Assembly (NCBI RefSeq): GCF_027158205.1 | Contig: NZ_JAPVLU010000028.1 | Coordinates: 55,938 to 119,937 of the forward strand | DNA length: 64,000 bases | Direction: 5' to 3' | Source of the DNA: Streptomyces sp. H39-S7 | Lineage (GTDB): Bacteria > Actinomycetota > Actinomycetes > Streptomycetales > Streptomycetaceae | Shown: positions 1 to 7,097 of the stretch, piece by piece | Layout of the letters: each line of letters begins with the position of its first letter | Numbering within the stretch: position 1 is the stretch's first letter | The notes under the pieces: generated by a model | The model's database searches: none | Told to the model about the DNA's origin: nothing | Seen by the model: the letters and a program-made list of their open reading frames with translations, nothing else | Translations under genes and position numbers: made by a program

Positions 1-198
1 GTCAGCGACACTCGCGACCTGGCGCATCATCAGGTCGGTCTCGCTGATGACGCCGATGACCTTGTCGTCGCTGTCGACGACGGGAAGTCCGCTGATGCCG
101 TGCCGGGACAGCCGCTCCGCCACCACTTTGAACGGCGTACCGTAGACGGCCTTGACGACACTGGCCGACATCACGTCCGTGATCCGGTTGTGCTTCAT
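1..198 (-). CDS. CBS-domain protein, N-terminal part (cut by window edge)
   Basis: The first 66 residues of a CBS-domain protein; the rest lies left of the window. After MKHNRITDVMS the sequence shows a CBS core: GTPFKVVAERLSRHGISGLP, then VVDSDDKVIGVISETDL. CBS pairs commonly sense adenine nucleotides, and small CBS proteins are frequent in actinobacterial dormancy regulons. The ATG at 196-198 is preceded by a GGGGA ribosome site. Two palindromes of the island's DevR-like type lie 95 and 189 bp upstream (293-307, 387-401), so the gene is probably co-regulated with the fermentation genes. Which domains follow (second CBS, BON) cannot be seen. Confidence 0.8.
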   Translation of the reverse strand, partial: MKHNRITDVMSASVVKAVYGTPFKVVAERLSRHGISGLPVVDSDDKVIGVISETDLMMRQVASVAD

Positions 199-292
199 CA
201 CTGATTCCCCATTTCGATGTGAACGCCCTTCTGTGACACCAGCGTCCGCCCGCGCGGGCAGCCCTCCCAGAGGCCGCCCGGCCCTGTGCGAT

Positions 293-401
293 GGGCCATA
301 CGGTCCACTCGTCAGCGGGCGCCTTGTTGCAGTTGATCCAGCCTGGCCGGCTCACATCGATGACGAGATCCCGGTGCCAGGCGTGTGGGCCGAACGGTCC
401 C
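293..401. promoter_or_regulatory. Two DevR/OsdR-like boxes upstream of the CBS gene
   Basis: Positions 293-307 read GGGCCATACGGTCCA and 387-401 read GGGCCGAACGGTCCC. The second is identical (reverse complement GGGACCGTTCGGCCC) to the box at 6998-7012 in front of the fermentation genes. The motif resembles the DosR/DevR/OsdR hypoxia operator. The distal copy abuts the start of a truncated metallo-beta-lactamase gene fragment. Confidence 0.6.
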
Positions 402-406
402 TGGCC

Positions 407-660
407 ACGAGCGGAGACCTCGGCCGGCCAGGACACGCCCGCCTGCTGCCTCCGGAGCCGTTCACCGGCGCCGATGTGGTGCTGCTGGTGGAGTCGGCTT
501 ACGGCGACCGCAGGCACAACGGTGAAACGGCGCGGGAGGAGTTCGCAGCCGTCATCGCGCGCACACTGTCGCGCGGCGGCACCGTCGTCATTCCCGCTTT
601 CGCGATCGATCGCACCGAGATCGTCCTCCACGAGCTCGCGATCTGCGCCGGGACGGAATC
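407..660 (+). pseudogene. Fragment of an MBL-fold/beta-CASP metallo-hydrolase gene
   Basis: The plus-strand translation contains SGDLGRPGHARLLPPEP, then a stretch ending VLLVESAYGDRRH, and later GTVVIPAFAIDRTEIVLHEL. These are landmarks of the beta-CASP metallo-beta-lactamase (RNase/CPSF-like) family. The N-terminal HxHxDH half and the C-terminal half are missing: homology begins about residue 87 of the open frame and stops near 655, only 50 bp before the GAPDH gene end. It is a small internal remnant of a gene normally above 400 codons. A DevR-like box sits directly upstream, so the intact gene may once have belonged to the same regulon. Confidence 0.6.
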
Positions 661-685
661 CTGCCTCCTTCCTGTTCCCTGCCCC

Positions 686-1702
686 TCATAGGCGGGCCGC
701 GACGTAGTGGGTCAGGTCGAGCAGCCGGTTGCTGTAGCCCCACTCGTTGTCGTACCAGCCGAAGACCTTCACCAGTTCACCGTGAGCCTGGGTGAGGGCG
801 ACGTCCACGATGCAGGAAGCCGGGTCCCCGATCACGTCACGGGAGACGATCGGCGCGGTGCTCACCCGGATGATGCCGTTGAGCTGGCCCTCCGCCGCCT
901 CGGTGAAGGCTGCGTTGATCTCCTCCACGGTGGCCGGCCTGCGGAGCAGCAGCGTCAGATCGGTGAGCGAGCCGTCCTCGACGGGGACGCGCACGGCGAT
1001 GCCGTCGAGTGCTCCGGCCAGTTCCGGGAGGACGAGGCCCACGGCGCGCGCGGCGCCGGTGCTCGTCGGAATGATGCTCACGGCCGCCGACCTGGCCCGG
1101 CGCAGGTCCTTGTGCGGGCCGTCCAGGAGCGCCTGGTCGTTGGTGTAGCCGTGGATGGTGGTCATCAGACCCTTGTCGATGCCGAAGGTGTCGTGCAGGA
1201 CCTTCACCATCGGCACGACGCAGTTGGTGGTGCAGGAGGCGTTGGAGACGATGTGGTGCTTGCCGGGGTCGTAGTCGGTCTCGTTGATGCCCATGACGAC
1301 GGTCACGTCCACGCTCTTGGCCGGGGAGGAGATGAGCACCTTGCGGGCTCCGGCCTTCAGGTGCAGGGCCGCGTCGTCGCGGGTACGGAAGCGGCCGGTG
1401 GACTCGATCACGATGTCCACCCCGTGCTCCGCCCAGGCGAGTGCGGCCGGGTCAGGCTGGGCGGTCACCGCGATGCGGTGGCCGTCCACGGTGATGGACT
1501 CGGCGTCGTGGCTGATCGGGCGACCGAGACGCCCATACGTCGAGTCGTACTCCAGAAGGTGCGCCAGGGTCGCGACGGGTGCGACGTCGTTGATCGCCAC
1601 CACCTCGACGGGCGTGACGTCCTGAGTTGATCGGGAGAGAACGCTGCGCAGGTAGTTCCGGCCGATGCGGCCGAATCCGTTGATGCCTACCCGTACGGTC
1701 AT
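686..1702 (-). CDS. gap: Type I glyceraldehyde-3-phosphate dehydrogenase
   Basis: Glycolytic GAPDH (338 aa): glyceraldehyde-3-phosphate + NAD + Pi to 1,3-bisphosphoglycerate, cytosolic. The N-terminus MTVRVGINGFGRIGRNYLRS is the Rossmann motif. AINDVA places an acidic residue at the NAD-specificity position. SNASCTTNCVVP near residue 156 holds the catalytic Cys, and WYDNEWGYSNR closes the protein. The ATG at 1702 is chosen over an in-frame GTG at 1717 because GAAAGGA sits 6 bases before it. A hairpin (1734-1765) separates it from the upstream DoxX gene, so it probably has its own promoter. Located in the anaerobic island, it is likely a second, condition-specific GAPDH feeding fermentation; that role is inference. 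Confidence 0.93.
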   Translation of the reverse strand: MTVRVGINGFGRIGRNYLRSVLSRSTQDVTPVEVVAINDVAPVATLAHLLEYDSTYGRLGRPISHDAESITVDGHRIAVTAQPDPAALAWAEHGVDIVIESTGRFRTRDDAALHLKAGARKVLISSPAKSVDVTVVMGINETDYDPGKHHIVSNASCTTNCVVPMVKVLHDTFGIDKGLMTTIHGYTNDQALLDGPHKDLRRARSAAVSIIPTSTGAARAVGLVLPELAGALDGIAVRVPVEDGSLTDLTLLLRRPATVEEINAAFTEAAEGQLNGIIRVSTAPIVSRDVIGDPASCIVDVALTQAHGELVKVFGWYDNEWGYSNRLLDLTHYVAARL

Positions 1703-1733
1703 GTCCATTCCTTTCACATGAGGCGCGATGGTC

Positions 1734-1765
1734 CGTGGGCACCGCCGGTTGTTGCGGTGCCCACG
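1734..1765 (-). terminator. Hairpin terminator after the DoxX-like gene
   Basis: Perfect 12-bp inverted repeat CGTGGGCACCGC / GCGGTGCCCACG with an 8-base loop, 25 bp beyond the DoxX stop and 32 bp before the GAPDH start. No U-tract, as is usual in high-GC actinomycetes. Confidence 0.65.
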
Positions 1766-1789
1766 CGGTGTCCGAGGTCGGATCGGAGA

Positions 1790-2401
1790 TCAGAGCAGCC
1801 ACCGGTTCCCTTGGACAAAGGGCACCTTGGCCCAGATGCGTCCCAGTCCCCAGGTGTTGCCGGCGTAGGCGACGGCGAGAGCGATCATCACCAGCGCGTA
1901 GAGGACGTGGTAGTCGACGATCGGGTTGCTCGACATGCTCAGCGTTCCGTCCGACAGATGGCGGGCCGGCGGCCATTCGGCGGCCCACATCAGGGCCATC
2001 ATCGCGGTGCCCGCCGCTGCTGCCAGCCGCAGCGCGATGCCACTGATCAGGGCGATCCCGACGCCGAGGAGGCCGAGCATGAACAGCCAGTCCGCCCAGC
2101 CGGCACCGGCCCAGTCGTGGAAGGTGGACTCCAGCGGCCCTGCCGACACTCCGCTGAGGAAGCCCTTCGTGGGCGATCCGCCGTTGATCCACGCCTTGCC
2201 CGATCCGGTCGCGTAGCGCCAGCCGAAGGCCTTGTCGAGGAAGGCCCACAAGAAGACGAATCCGGTGACGACACGGACGACGGCGAAGACCTTTGCCGAC
2301 ACCGGCGTCATGACGGCACCGTGCTCGGGCGCCGTCTCTGCCGCGCGGTGGGCGGGGATCTGCATGCTGGTGGTCATCCGCGGTTCCTGCTGTACGGCCA
2401 T
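1790..2401 (-). CDS. DoxX-like integral membrane protein
   Basis: 203 aa membrane protein with about four helices, including VFAVVRVVTGFVFLWAFLDK, WLFMLGLLGVGIALISGIAL, and YHVLYALVMIALAVAYAG near the end. Layout and the short F-x-W-A-F-L-D-K motif after helix 1 fit the DoxX/TQO-small-subunit superfamily, which is tied to quinone-linked redox or oxidative-stress functions. The start at 2401 has AAGGGGG five bases upstream; an in-frame ATG at 2377 is less well served. Two DevR-like boxes (2479-2493, 2501-2515) lie 78-114 bp upstream, consistent with hypoxic induction. The substrate is unknown. Confidence 0.75.
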   Translation of the reverse strand: MAVQQEPRMTTSMQIPAHRAAETAPEHGAVMTPVSAKVFAVVRVVTGFVFLWAFLDKAFGWRYATGSGKAWINGGSPTKGFLSGVSAGPLESTFHDWAGAGWADWLFMLGLLGVGIALISGIALRLAAAAGTAMMALMWAAEWPPARHLSDGTLSMSSNPIVDYHVLYALVMIALAVAYAGNTWGLGRIWAKVPFVQGNRWLL

Positions 2402-2478
2402 GACGGCCCCCTTGTCTGCGAGAGGTACTGCCGGTTGCTTGTGGCTTCAATGTCCACCCGCGCGCCGGCATCTCGCAG

Positions 2479-2515
2479 TGGTCCTACGGGCCCTACCAGA
2501 GGGCCGAACGGCACT
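2479..2515. promoter_or_regulatory. Paired DevR/OsdR-like boxes upstream of the DoxX-like gene
   Basis: TGGTCCTACGGGCCC (2479-2493) and GGGCCGAACGGCACT (2501-2515) have centres 22 bp apart, two helical turns, as expected for cooperative binding by a response-regulator dimer pair. Confidence 0.55.
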
Positions 2516-2553
2516 GCTTCAAGGGTGGGTTGGCGCTCGACCGGAGCTCCGCG

Positions 2554-2754
2554 TCAGCGATGTCCGTGATGCAGTCGGTGGTATCCGCCCTGGGGGTAGC
2601 GGCGGATCCGAGCCGCCGCCCAAAGACTGAGCACCTTGTCGAAGAGTTTCTCCGAAACGACTGTCATAACAGCGGTCGCAGCCACCGCGGCCAGCAACAT
2701 CAGGATGAAGAGTGTCCAGAAATCGGTCGTCAGAGTCGTATGCACGATAGCCAT
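2554..2754 (-). CDS. Small single-pass membrane protein of the hypoxia island
   Basis: 66 aa, no recognised family. Residues 8-32 (TTDFWTLFILMLLAAVAATA and on) form one strong transmembrane helix. A basic, amphipathic tail follows, ending RIRRYPQGGYHRLHHGHR, rich in His and Arg. The ATG at 2754 is chosen because ACGAGGAG directly precedes it; an upstream in-frame ATG at 2799 lacks a ribosome site. Two DevR-like boxes lie 72-105 bp upstream, so it is probably induced with its neighbours. A gene this short would be missed easily; its position between two box clusters is the best argument that it is real. Confidence 0.5.
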   Translation of the reverse strand: MAIVHTTLTTDFWTLFILMLLAAVAATAVMTVVSEKLFDKVLSLWAAARIRRYPQGGYHRLHHGHR

Positions 2755-2825
2755 CTCCTCGTAGGCGGGTGCCGTTCGCAGCCGCCCTTCCGCCAGCATC
2801 GGCCGCTCGGCACCGGCTGCGCGCG

Positions 2826-2859
2826 AGGCCGAACGTCCCGCGGTGGGACCGTTCGACTC
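2826..2859. promoter_or_regulatory. Paired DevR/OsdR-like boxes upstream of the small membrane protein
   Basis: AGGCCGAACGTCCC (2826-2839) and GGGACCGTTCGACTC (2845-2859), about 20 bp centre to centre. A third palindrome, GGACCGCGGTCC (2877-2888), follows within a larger imperfect hairpin and may instead belong to transcription termination. Confidence 0.55.
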
Positions 2860-2910
2860 TCACGGACTCCTCCGTAGGACCGCGGTCCCGTGGAGGGAGC
2901 CTCCTCGCTG

Positions 2911-2942
2911 CCGAGCTGCCGAGCTACCGAGCTACCGAGCTA
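2911..2942. repeat. Four tandem 8-bp units CCGAGCTR
   Basis: CCGAGCTG followed by three exact CCGAGCTA copies, head to tail, in the gap just after the stress-protein stop codon. Too short for a CRISPR or minisatellite of known function; probably slippage-generated and possibly variable between strains. Confidence 0.8.
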
Positions 2943-2949
2943 CCGGCAT

Positions 2950-3813
2950 TCAATCGCGTGATCCGCTGGCCTCCTCCACCGGAACGAGGATGACCGGGCA
3001 GCAGGCATGGTGCAGTAAGGCCGTGGTGACCGGGCCGAGTTGAGGGCCCAGCCGACCCCGGCGCCGGTGCGCGGCCACCACGATGACAGCGGCGTTGCCC
3101 GTTGCCTCCAGCAGGACATGCGCCGCCCCGGAGCGAACTGCGCGGGTCTGTACCGGGACCTCGGGATACTGATCTCGCAACGATGTCACGACGTGTTCGG
3201 GCACAGCGGTCTCGTTCTGTGAGCGACGGTTGATATCGTCCTGAACACGCCGGGTGGGCACTGGTTCCAGACCGACAGGTGCCAGATGACGATAGGTCCA
3301 GGCGTGCAGGACGCGCAGGGGGGATCCGCGACGGGCGGCCTCCGCGAAGGCGTAGGCCGCCGCGTCGGTGTCGTTGTCGCTTTCGATGCCCAGCAGCACT
3401 TCACCGCCGGGGCCGGGGCCGGCCGATCGCGAACCCTGGTCTCCCCGCACGACGAGGAGCGGGCTCAGCGTGCGTGCGGCCAAGCGCAGACTCACGGACC
3501 CGAGCACCAGGCCCGCGAAGCCGGGCAACCCGCGAGAGCCGACTACGGTCAGAGCAGCATCACGGCCCCTGCGCAGCAACACCTCGGTCGCATCCCCGAC
3601 CATCGGTACGGTACTGACCGGCAGGCCAGGTTGCCGCTGGCGCACCCGTGCTGCGGCGGACTTCAGGATCGGCCCGGCCTCATCGAGGTCGGAGACCGCG
3701 AACACGATCTCCAGGTCCGTTCCCTGCCTCACCGCCTCTGCCGCGGCCTCGTCCAGGGCTCGTACGGCGACGACAGAGCCGTCGACGCCGACGACCACGT
3801 GTCGAGCAGTCAT
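2950..3813 (-). CDS. Tandem universal stress protein (UspA family)
   Basis: 287 aa cytosolic protein with two Usp domains. Domain 1 (about 1-125) opens MTARHVVVGVDGSVVAVRAL and keeps the ATP-binding loop as VVGSRGLPGFAGLVLGSVS (G-x2-G-x9-G-S). Domain 2 (about 140-280) opens EVLLGIESDNDTDAAAYAF, but its loop AAHRRRGRLGPQLGPV lacks the first glycine spacing, so it may not bind nucleotide. A strong AAGGAGGAG ribosome site precedes the ATG. Tandem Usp proteins are typical members of the DosR/OsdR dormancy regulon. It lies 60 bp downstream of, and co-directional with, pflA, so it may be co-transcribed. Confidence 0.92.
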   Translation of the reverse strand: MTARHVVVGVDGSVVAVRALDEAAAEAVRQGTDLEIVFAVSDLDEAGPILKSAAARVRQRQPGLPVSTVPMVGDATEVLLRRGRDAALTVVGSRGLPGFAGLVLGSVSLRLAARTLSPLLVVRGDQGSRSAGPGPGGEVLLGIESDNDTDAAAYAFAEAARRGSPLRVLHAWTYRHLAPVGLEPVPTRRVQDDINRRSQNETAVPEHVVTSLRDQYPEVPVQTRAVRSGAAHVLLEATGNAAVIVVAAHRRRGRLGPQLGPVTTALLHHACCPVILVPVEEASGSRD

Positions 3814-3872
3814 GGTTCTCTCCTCCTTGGATTTCGCGAGTTCGGTGGTTCGCCGCCCCGCTCCCTGCTGCG

Positions 3873-4601
3873 CTAGAACGCGTGCACGCCGTGGTCCCGG
3901 AACTGGCCTCGCACACGGTCCATCAGGTCGGGCGACGGCGTTGGGGTGTCACGCAGCGGGAAGGGGATGTCGAGGGCTTCGTACTTGGCGGCGCCCAGCT
4001 TGTGGAAGGGCAGGACGTCGACGCACTCGACATTGCCCAGGCCCGCGATGAAGGCCGCCAGGCCGTCGATGGCGGCTTCGTCGTCGGTCCGGCCGGGGAC
4101 CAGGACGTAGCGGATGCGGACCGGCACCCCTAGCCGGCTCAACCTGTTGGCGAACGTCAGGGTCGGCGCGAGGCCTGCGCCTGTCAGGCTGCGGTAGGCA
4201 GCGATGTCGAAGGCTTTGATGTCCAGCAGGACCAGACTCGTGTCGGCGAGCAGCTCATCCGTGGCTCGGCTACCGAGGAACCCCGAGGTGTCCAGGGCGG
4301 TGTGCAGGCCGAGTTCCTTGCAGCGGCGGAACACCTCTGCGGTGAAGAGTGGCTGCAGGAGCGGCTCGCCGCCGGTGATCGTCACTCCTCCGCCGGCCGC
4401 GGCGATGAAGGTCCGGTACTTCTCGATCTCGGCCATTACCGCGTCGACGGTCAACTCCTGGCCGTCCCTCATGTACCAGGTGTCCGGGTTGGCGCAGTAC
4501 AGGCAGCGCAGTGGGCAGCCGCTGAGGAAGAGCGCGAAGCGGGTCCCGGGGCCGTCCACGCCGGTGGACAGGTCCCAGGAGTGGACGCGGCCGGTGTTCA
4601 C
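3873..4601 (-). CDS. pflA: Pyruvate formate-lyase activating enzyme (radical SAM)
   Basis: 242 aa, the length expected for PflA. It reductively cleaves S-adenosylmethionine on a [4Fe-4S] cluster and installs the glycyl radical in PFL. The cluster motif CxxxCxxC is present as CPLRCLYC at residues 29-36, with ITGGEPLLQP for SAM binding. The GTG start overlaps the pflB stop in a GTGA junction, so translation of the two genes is coupled. The cluster needs a low-potential electron donor; a flavodoxin encoded at 9865-10386 is an obvious candidate (inference). Confidence 0.95.
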   Translation of the reverse strand: MNTGRVHSWDLSTGVDGPGTRFALFLSGCPLRCLYCANPDTWYMRDGQELTVDAVMAEIEKYRTFIAAAGGGVTITGGEPLLQPLFTAEVFRRCKELGLHTALDTSGFLGSRATDELLADTSLVLLDIKAFDIAAYRSLTGAGLAPTLTFANRLSRLGVPVRIRYVLVPGRTDDEAAIDGLAAFIAGLGNVECVDVLPFHKLGAAKYEALDIPFPLRDTPTPSPDLMDRVRGQFRDHGVHAF

Positions 4602-6859
4602 AGCCGGCCGTGGAAGGTGCGGCTGATCACGTCGAGCTGTTGCTCGCGGGTGAGCCGGACGAAGTTGACCGCGTAGCCGGAGACCCGGATGGTCAGTGCC
4701 GGGTAATTGTCCGGGTGCTCCATGGCGTCCTCCAGGGTGGCCCGGTCCAGGACGTTGATGTTCAGGTGGAAGCCTCCGGCAGCCATATAGCCGTCCAGGA
4801 TTCCGACCAGGTTCGCCGCACGTTCGTCCGGGTGGTGGCCGAGGCCTTCGGGCGTGATCGTCGAGGTCAGGGAGATCCCGTCGCGGGCTTGGTCGTAGGG
4901 GATCTTGGCGACGGACAGCGCGGAGACGGCCATGCCGTGGCGGTCGCGGCCGTTCATCGGGTTGGCTCCGGGTGCGAAGGGCTGCCCGACCCGGCGGCCG
5001 TCGGGGGTGTTGCCGGTGTGCTTGCCGTAGACCACGTTGGACGTGATCGTCAGCACCGACTGGGTGTGCTCCGCGTCCCGGTAGGCCGGGTGTTCGCGGA
5101 CCTTGGCCATGAACCGGCGTACCAGGTCGACCGCTATCGCATCGGCGCGGTCGTCGTTGTTCCCGAAGGCGGGGTATTCGCCCTCGACCGCGTAGTCGAC
5201 CGCCAGACCGGTGTCGTCCCGGATCACCTTCACCCGGGCGTGCTTCACCGCGGACAGACTGTCCGCGGCCACCGAGAGACCGGCGATTCCGCAGGCCAGG
5301 GTGCGGTGGACGGGGTGATCGTGCAGGGCCATCTCCAGCCGCTCGTAGGCGTACTTGTCGTGCATGTAGTGGATGACGTTGAGGGCGTTGACGTAGGTCG
5401 CGGCCAGCCAGTCCAGAACGTGGTCATAGGCGGTGTTCAGCTCCTCGTAGTCCAGGTGGTCGCCGGCCAGCGGGCTCGTGGCGGGAGCGATCTGTTCTCC
5501 GGTCATCTCGTCGCGGCCGCCGTTGATCGCGTAGAGCAGGGCCTTCGCGAGGTTGACCCGGGCGCCGAAGAACTGCATCTGCCGGCCCACCGCCATCGCC
5601 GAGACGCAGCAGGCGATCGCGGTGTCGTCCCCGGTCCGGGGGCGCAGCAGGTCGTCCGATTCGTATTGCAGGGCGCTGGTGTCGATGGAGACCTGCGCGC
5701 AGAAGTTCTTGAAGCCTTCGGGCAGGCGGGGCGACCACAGCACGGTGAGGTTCGGCTCCGGAGCGGACCCGAGGTTGTACAGGGTCTGCAGGAACCGGAA
5801 GGAGGTGCGGGTGACCAGCGTGCGGTCGTCCTGTCCGATGCCGCCCAGGGACTCGGTGACCCAGGTGGGATCGCCGGAGAAGAGTTCGTCGTACTCCGGT
5901 GTGCGCAGGAAGCGCACGATCCGCAGCTTGATCACGAAGTCGTCGATCAGTTCCTGGGCGCGGGTCTCGTCGATGCGCCCTTCCGCGAGGTCGCGGGCGA
6001 GGTAGACGTCGAGGAACGTCGAGGTCCGGCCGAGCGACATCGCCGCGCCGTTCTGTTCCTTCACCGCGGCCAGGAAGCCCAGGTACAGCCACTGTACGGC
6101 TTCGTGCGCGGTGGCGGCCGGGCGGGAGACATCGCAGCCGTACGAGCCGGCCATCTCCTCCAACTCGGCCAGGGCGCGGATCTGTTCGGCGAGCTCCTCG
6201 CGGTCGCGGATCACGTCGGCGGAGGACGGTTCTGTGTCCAGCTGTGCCCGCTCGGCGCACTTCGCCTCGATGAGAAGAGCCGTGCCGTAGAGAGCGACCC
6301 GGCGGTAGTCGCCGATGATCCGGCCCCGGCCGTAGGCGTCCGGCAGCCCGGTGATGATGCCGGCCTTGCGGGCCTGACGCATCTCCTGGGTGTAGGCGTC
6401 GAAGACGCCCTGGTTGTGTGTCTTGCGGTAGGTGCCGAAGACCCGGGTGACGAACGGGTCGGGCTCGTATCCGTAGGCGCGCAGTCCGTTCTCCACCATC
6501 CGCAGCCCGCCGTTGGGCATGATCGCCCGCTTGAGCGGCGCGTCCGTCTGCAGACCGACGATGAGCTCACGGTCCTTGTCGATCCACCCGGGACCGTGCG
6601 CGGTGATGGTCGACGGCGTGGCGGCGTCGACGTCCAGGACGCCCTTGCGGCGTTCCTCGGTTTGCAGCTCGGACACGATGTCCCACACGGCATGGGTGCG
6701 TTCCGTCGGGCCCGTGAGGAAGGCCGCGTCGCCCTCGTACGGCGTGTAGTTGTCCTGGATGAAGGCGCGCACATCGACCTTCCGTTGCCAGCAGAGGCCG
6801 GCGAAGCCCCGCCATGGATCGGTGGAAGGCCGGGTGCCCGTCCGAGTGGCCTGCGTCAT
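4598..6859 (-). CDS. pflB: Pyruvate formate-lyase (formate C-acetyltransferase)
   Basis: 753 aa glycyl-radical enzyme: pyruvate + CoA to acetyl-CoA + formate. The adjacent catalytic cysteines appear in DTAIACCVSAMAVGRQMQFF around residues 415-416. The C-terminal radical motif RVSGYAVNFVRLT holds the Gly near residue 727, close to G734 in the 760-aa E. coli enzyme. The ATG at 6859 follows AGAGGCGA. Three DevR-like boxes lie 81-153 bp upstream, shared with the divergent acyl-CoA synthetase gene. The active enzyme is oxygen-sensitive, so a functional copy in a nominal aerobe implies expression only in oxygen-poor mycelium or spores. No FocA-type formate channel is seen nearby. Confidence 0.97.
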   Translation of the reverse strand: MTQATRTGTRPSTDPWRGFAGLCWQRKVDVRAFIQDNYTPYEGDAAFLTGPTERTHAVWDIVSELQTEERRKGVLDVDAATPSTITAHGPGWIDKDRELIVGLQTDAPLKRAIMPNGGLRMVENGLRAYGYEPDPFVTRVFGTYRKTHNQGVFDAYTQEMRQARKAGIITGLPDAYGRGRIIGDYRRVALYGTALLIEAKCAERAQLDTEPSSADVIRDREELAEQIRALAELEEMAGSYGCDVSRPAATAHEAVQWLYLGFLAAVKEQNGAAMSLGRTSTFLDVYLARDLAEGRIDETRAQELIDDFVIKLRIVRFLRTPEYDELFSGDPTWVTESLGGIGQDDRTLVTRTSFRFLQTLYNLGSAPEPNLTVLWSPRLPEGFKNFCAQVSIDTSALQYESDDLLRPRTGDDTAIACCVSAMAVGRQMQFFGARVNLAKALLYAINGGRDEMTGEQIAPATSPLAGDHLDYEELNTAYDHVLDWLAATYVNALNVIHYMHDKYAYERLEMALHDHPVHRTLACGIAGLSVAADSLSAVKHARVKVIRDDTGLAVDYAVEGEYPAFGNNDDRADAIAVDLVRRFMAKVREHPAYRDAEHTQSVLTITSNVVYGKHTGNTPDGRRVGQPFAPGANPMNGRDRHGMAVSALSVAKIPYDQARDGISLTSTITPEGLGHHPDERAANLVGILDGYMAAGGFHLNINVLDRATLEDAMEHPDNYPALTIRVSGYAVNFVRLTREQQLDVISRTFHGRL

Positions 6860-6939
6860 GGCTTGTCGCCTCTTCCGTATCCGGTGACCGCAACTCTGTC
6901 CGTCACAGAACCGTCGCATCGGCACGGTGGATCGGGCGA

Positions 6940-7012
6940 GGGGCGGTTCGGCCCTGGTGCGGGACGTTCGGCCCCAGCGCGGGCCGGGTGGAGAACAGGG
7001 CCGAACGGTCCC
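6940..7012. promoter_or_regulatory. Three DevR/OsdR-like boxes in the divergent pflB / acyl-CoA synthetase promoter
   Basis: GGGGCGGTTCGGCCC (6940-6954), GGGACGTTCGGCCCC (6961-6975) and GGGCCGAACGGTCCC (6998-7012). The first two are 21 bp apart. This is the densest cluster in the window and sits in the 238-bp gap between the two divergent starts, so it could serve both directions. Confidence 0.7.
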
Positions 7013-7097
7013 GGCCGGGCCCGGTCAGCCCCTGTGGCCCGCCCCCGGTAGGGACGGATCGTGGAGCCAGGAACGTCCCAGGGGAGAGAGGCACGCC

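Noticed and set aside
2911..2942. Tandem 8-bp units as a CRISPR-like array
   Set aside because: Units are contiguous without spacers and only four long; no cas genes nearby.
4610..7051. 813-codon plus-strand frame opposite pflB
   Set aside because: Shadow of the GC-rich pflB gene; composition is Val/Gly/Asp-rich without any family pattern.
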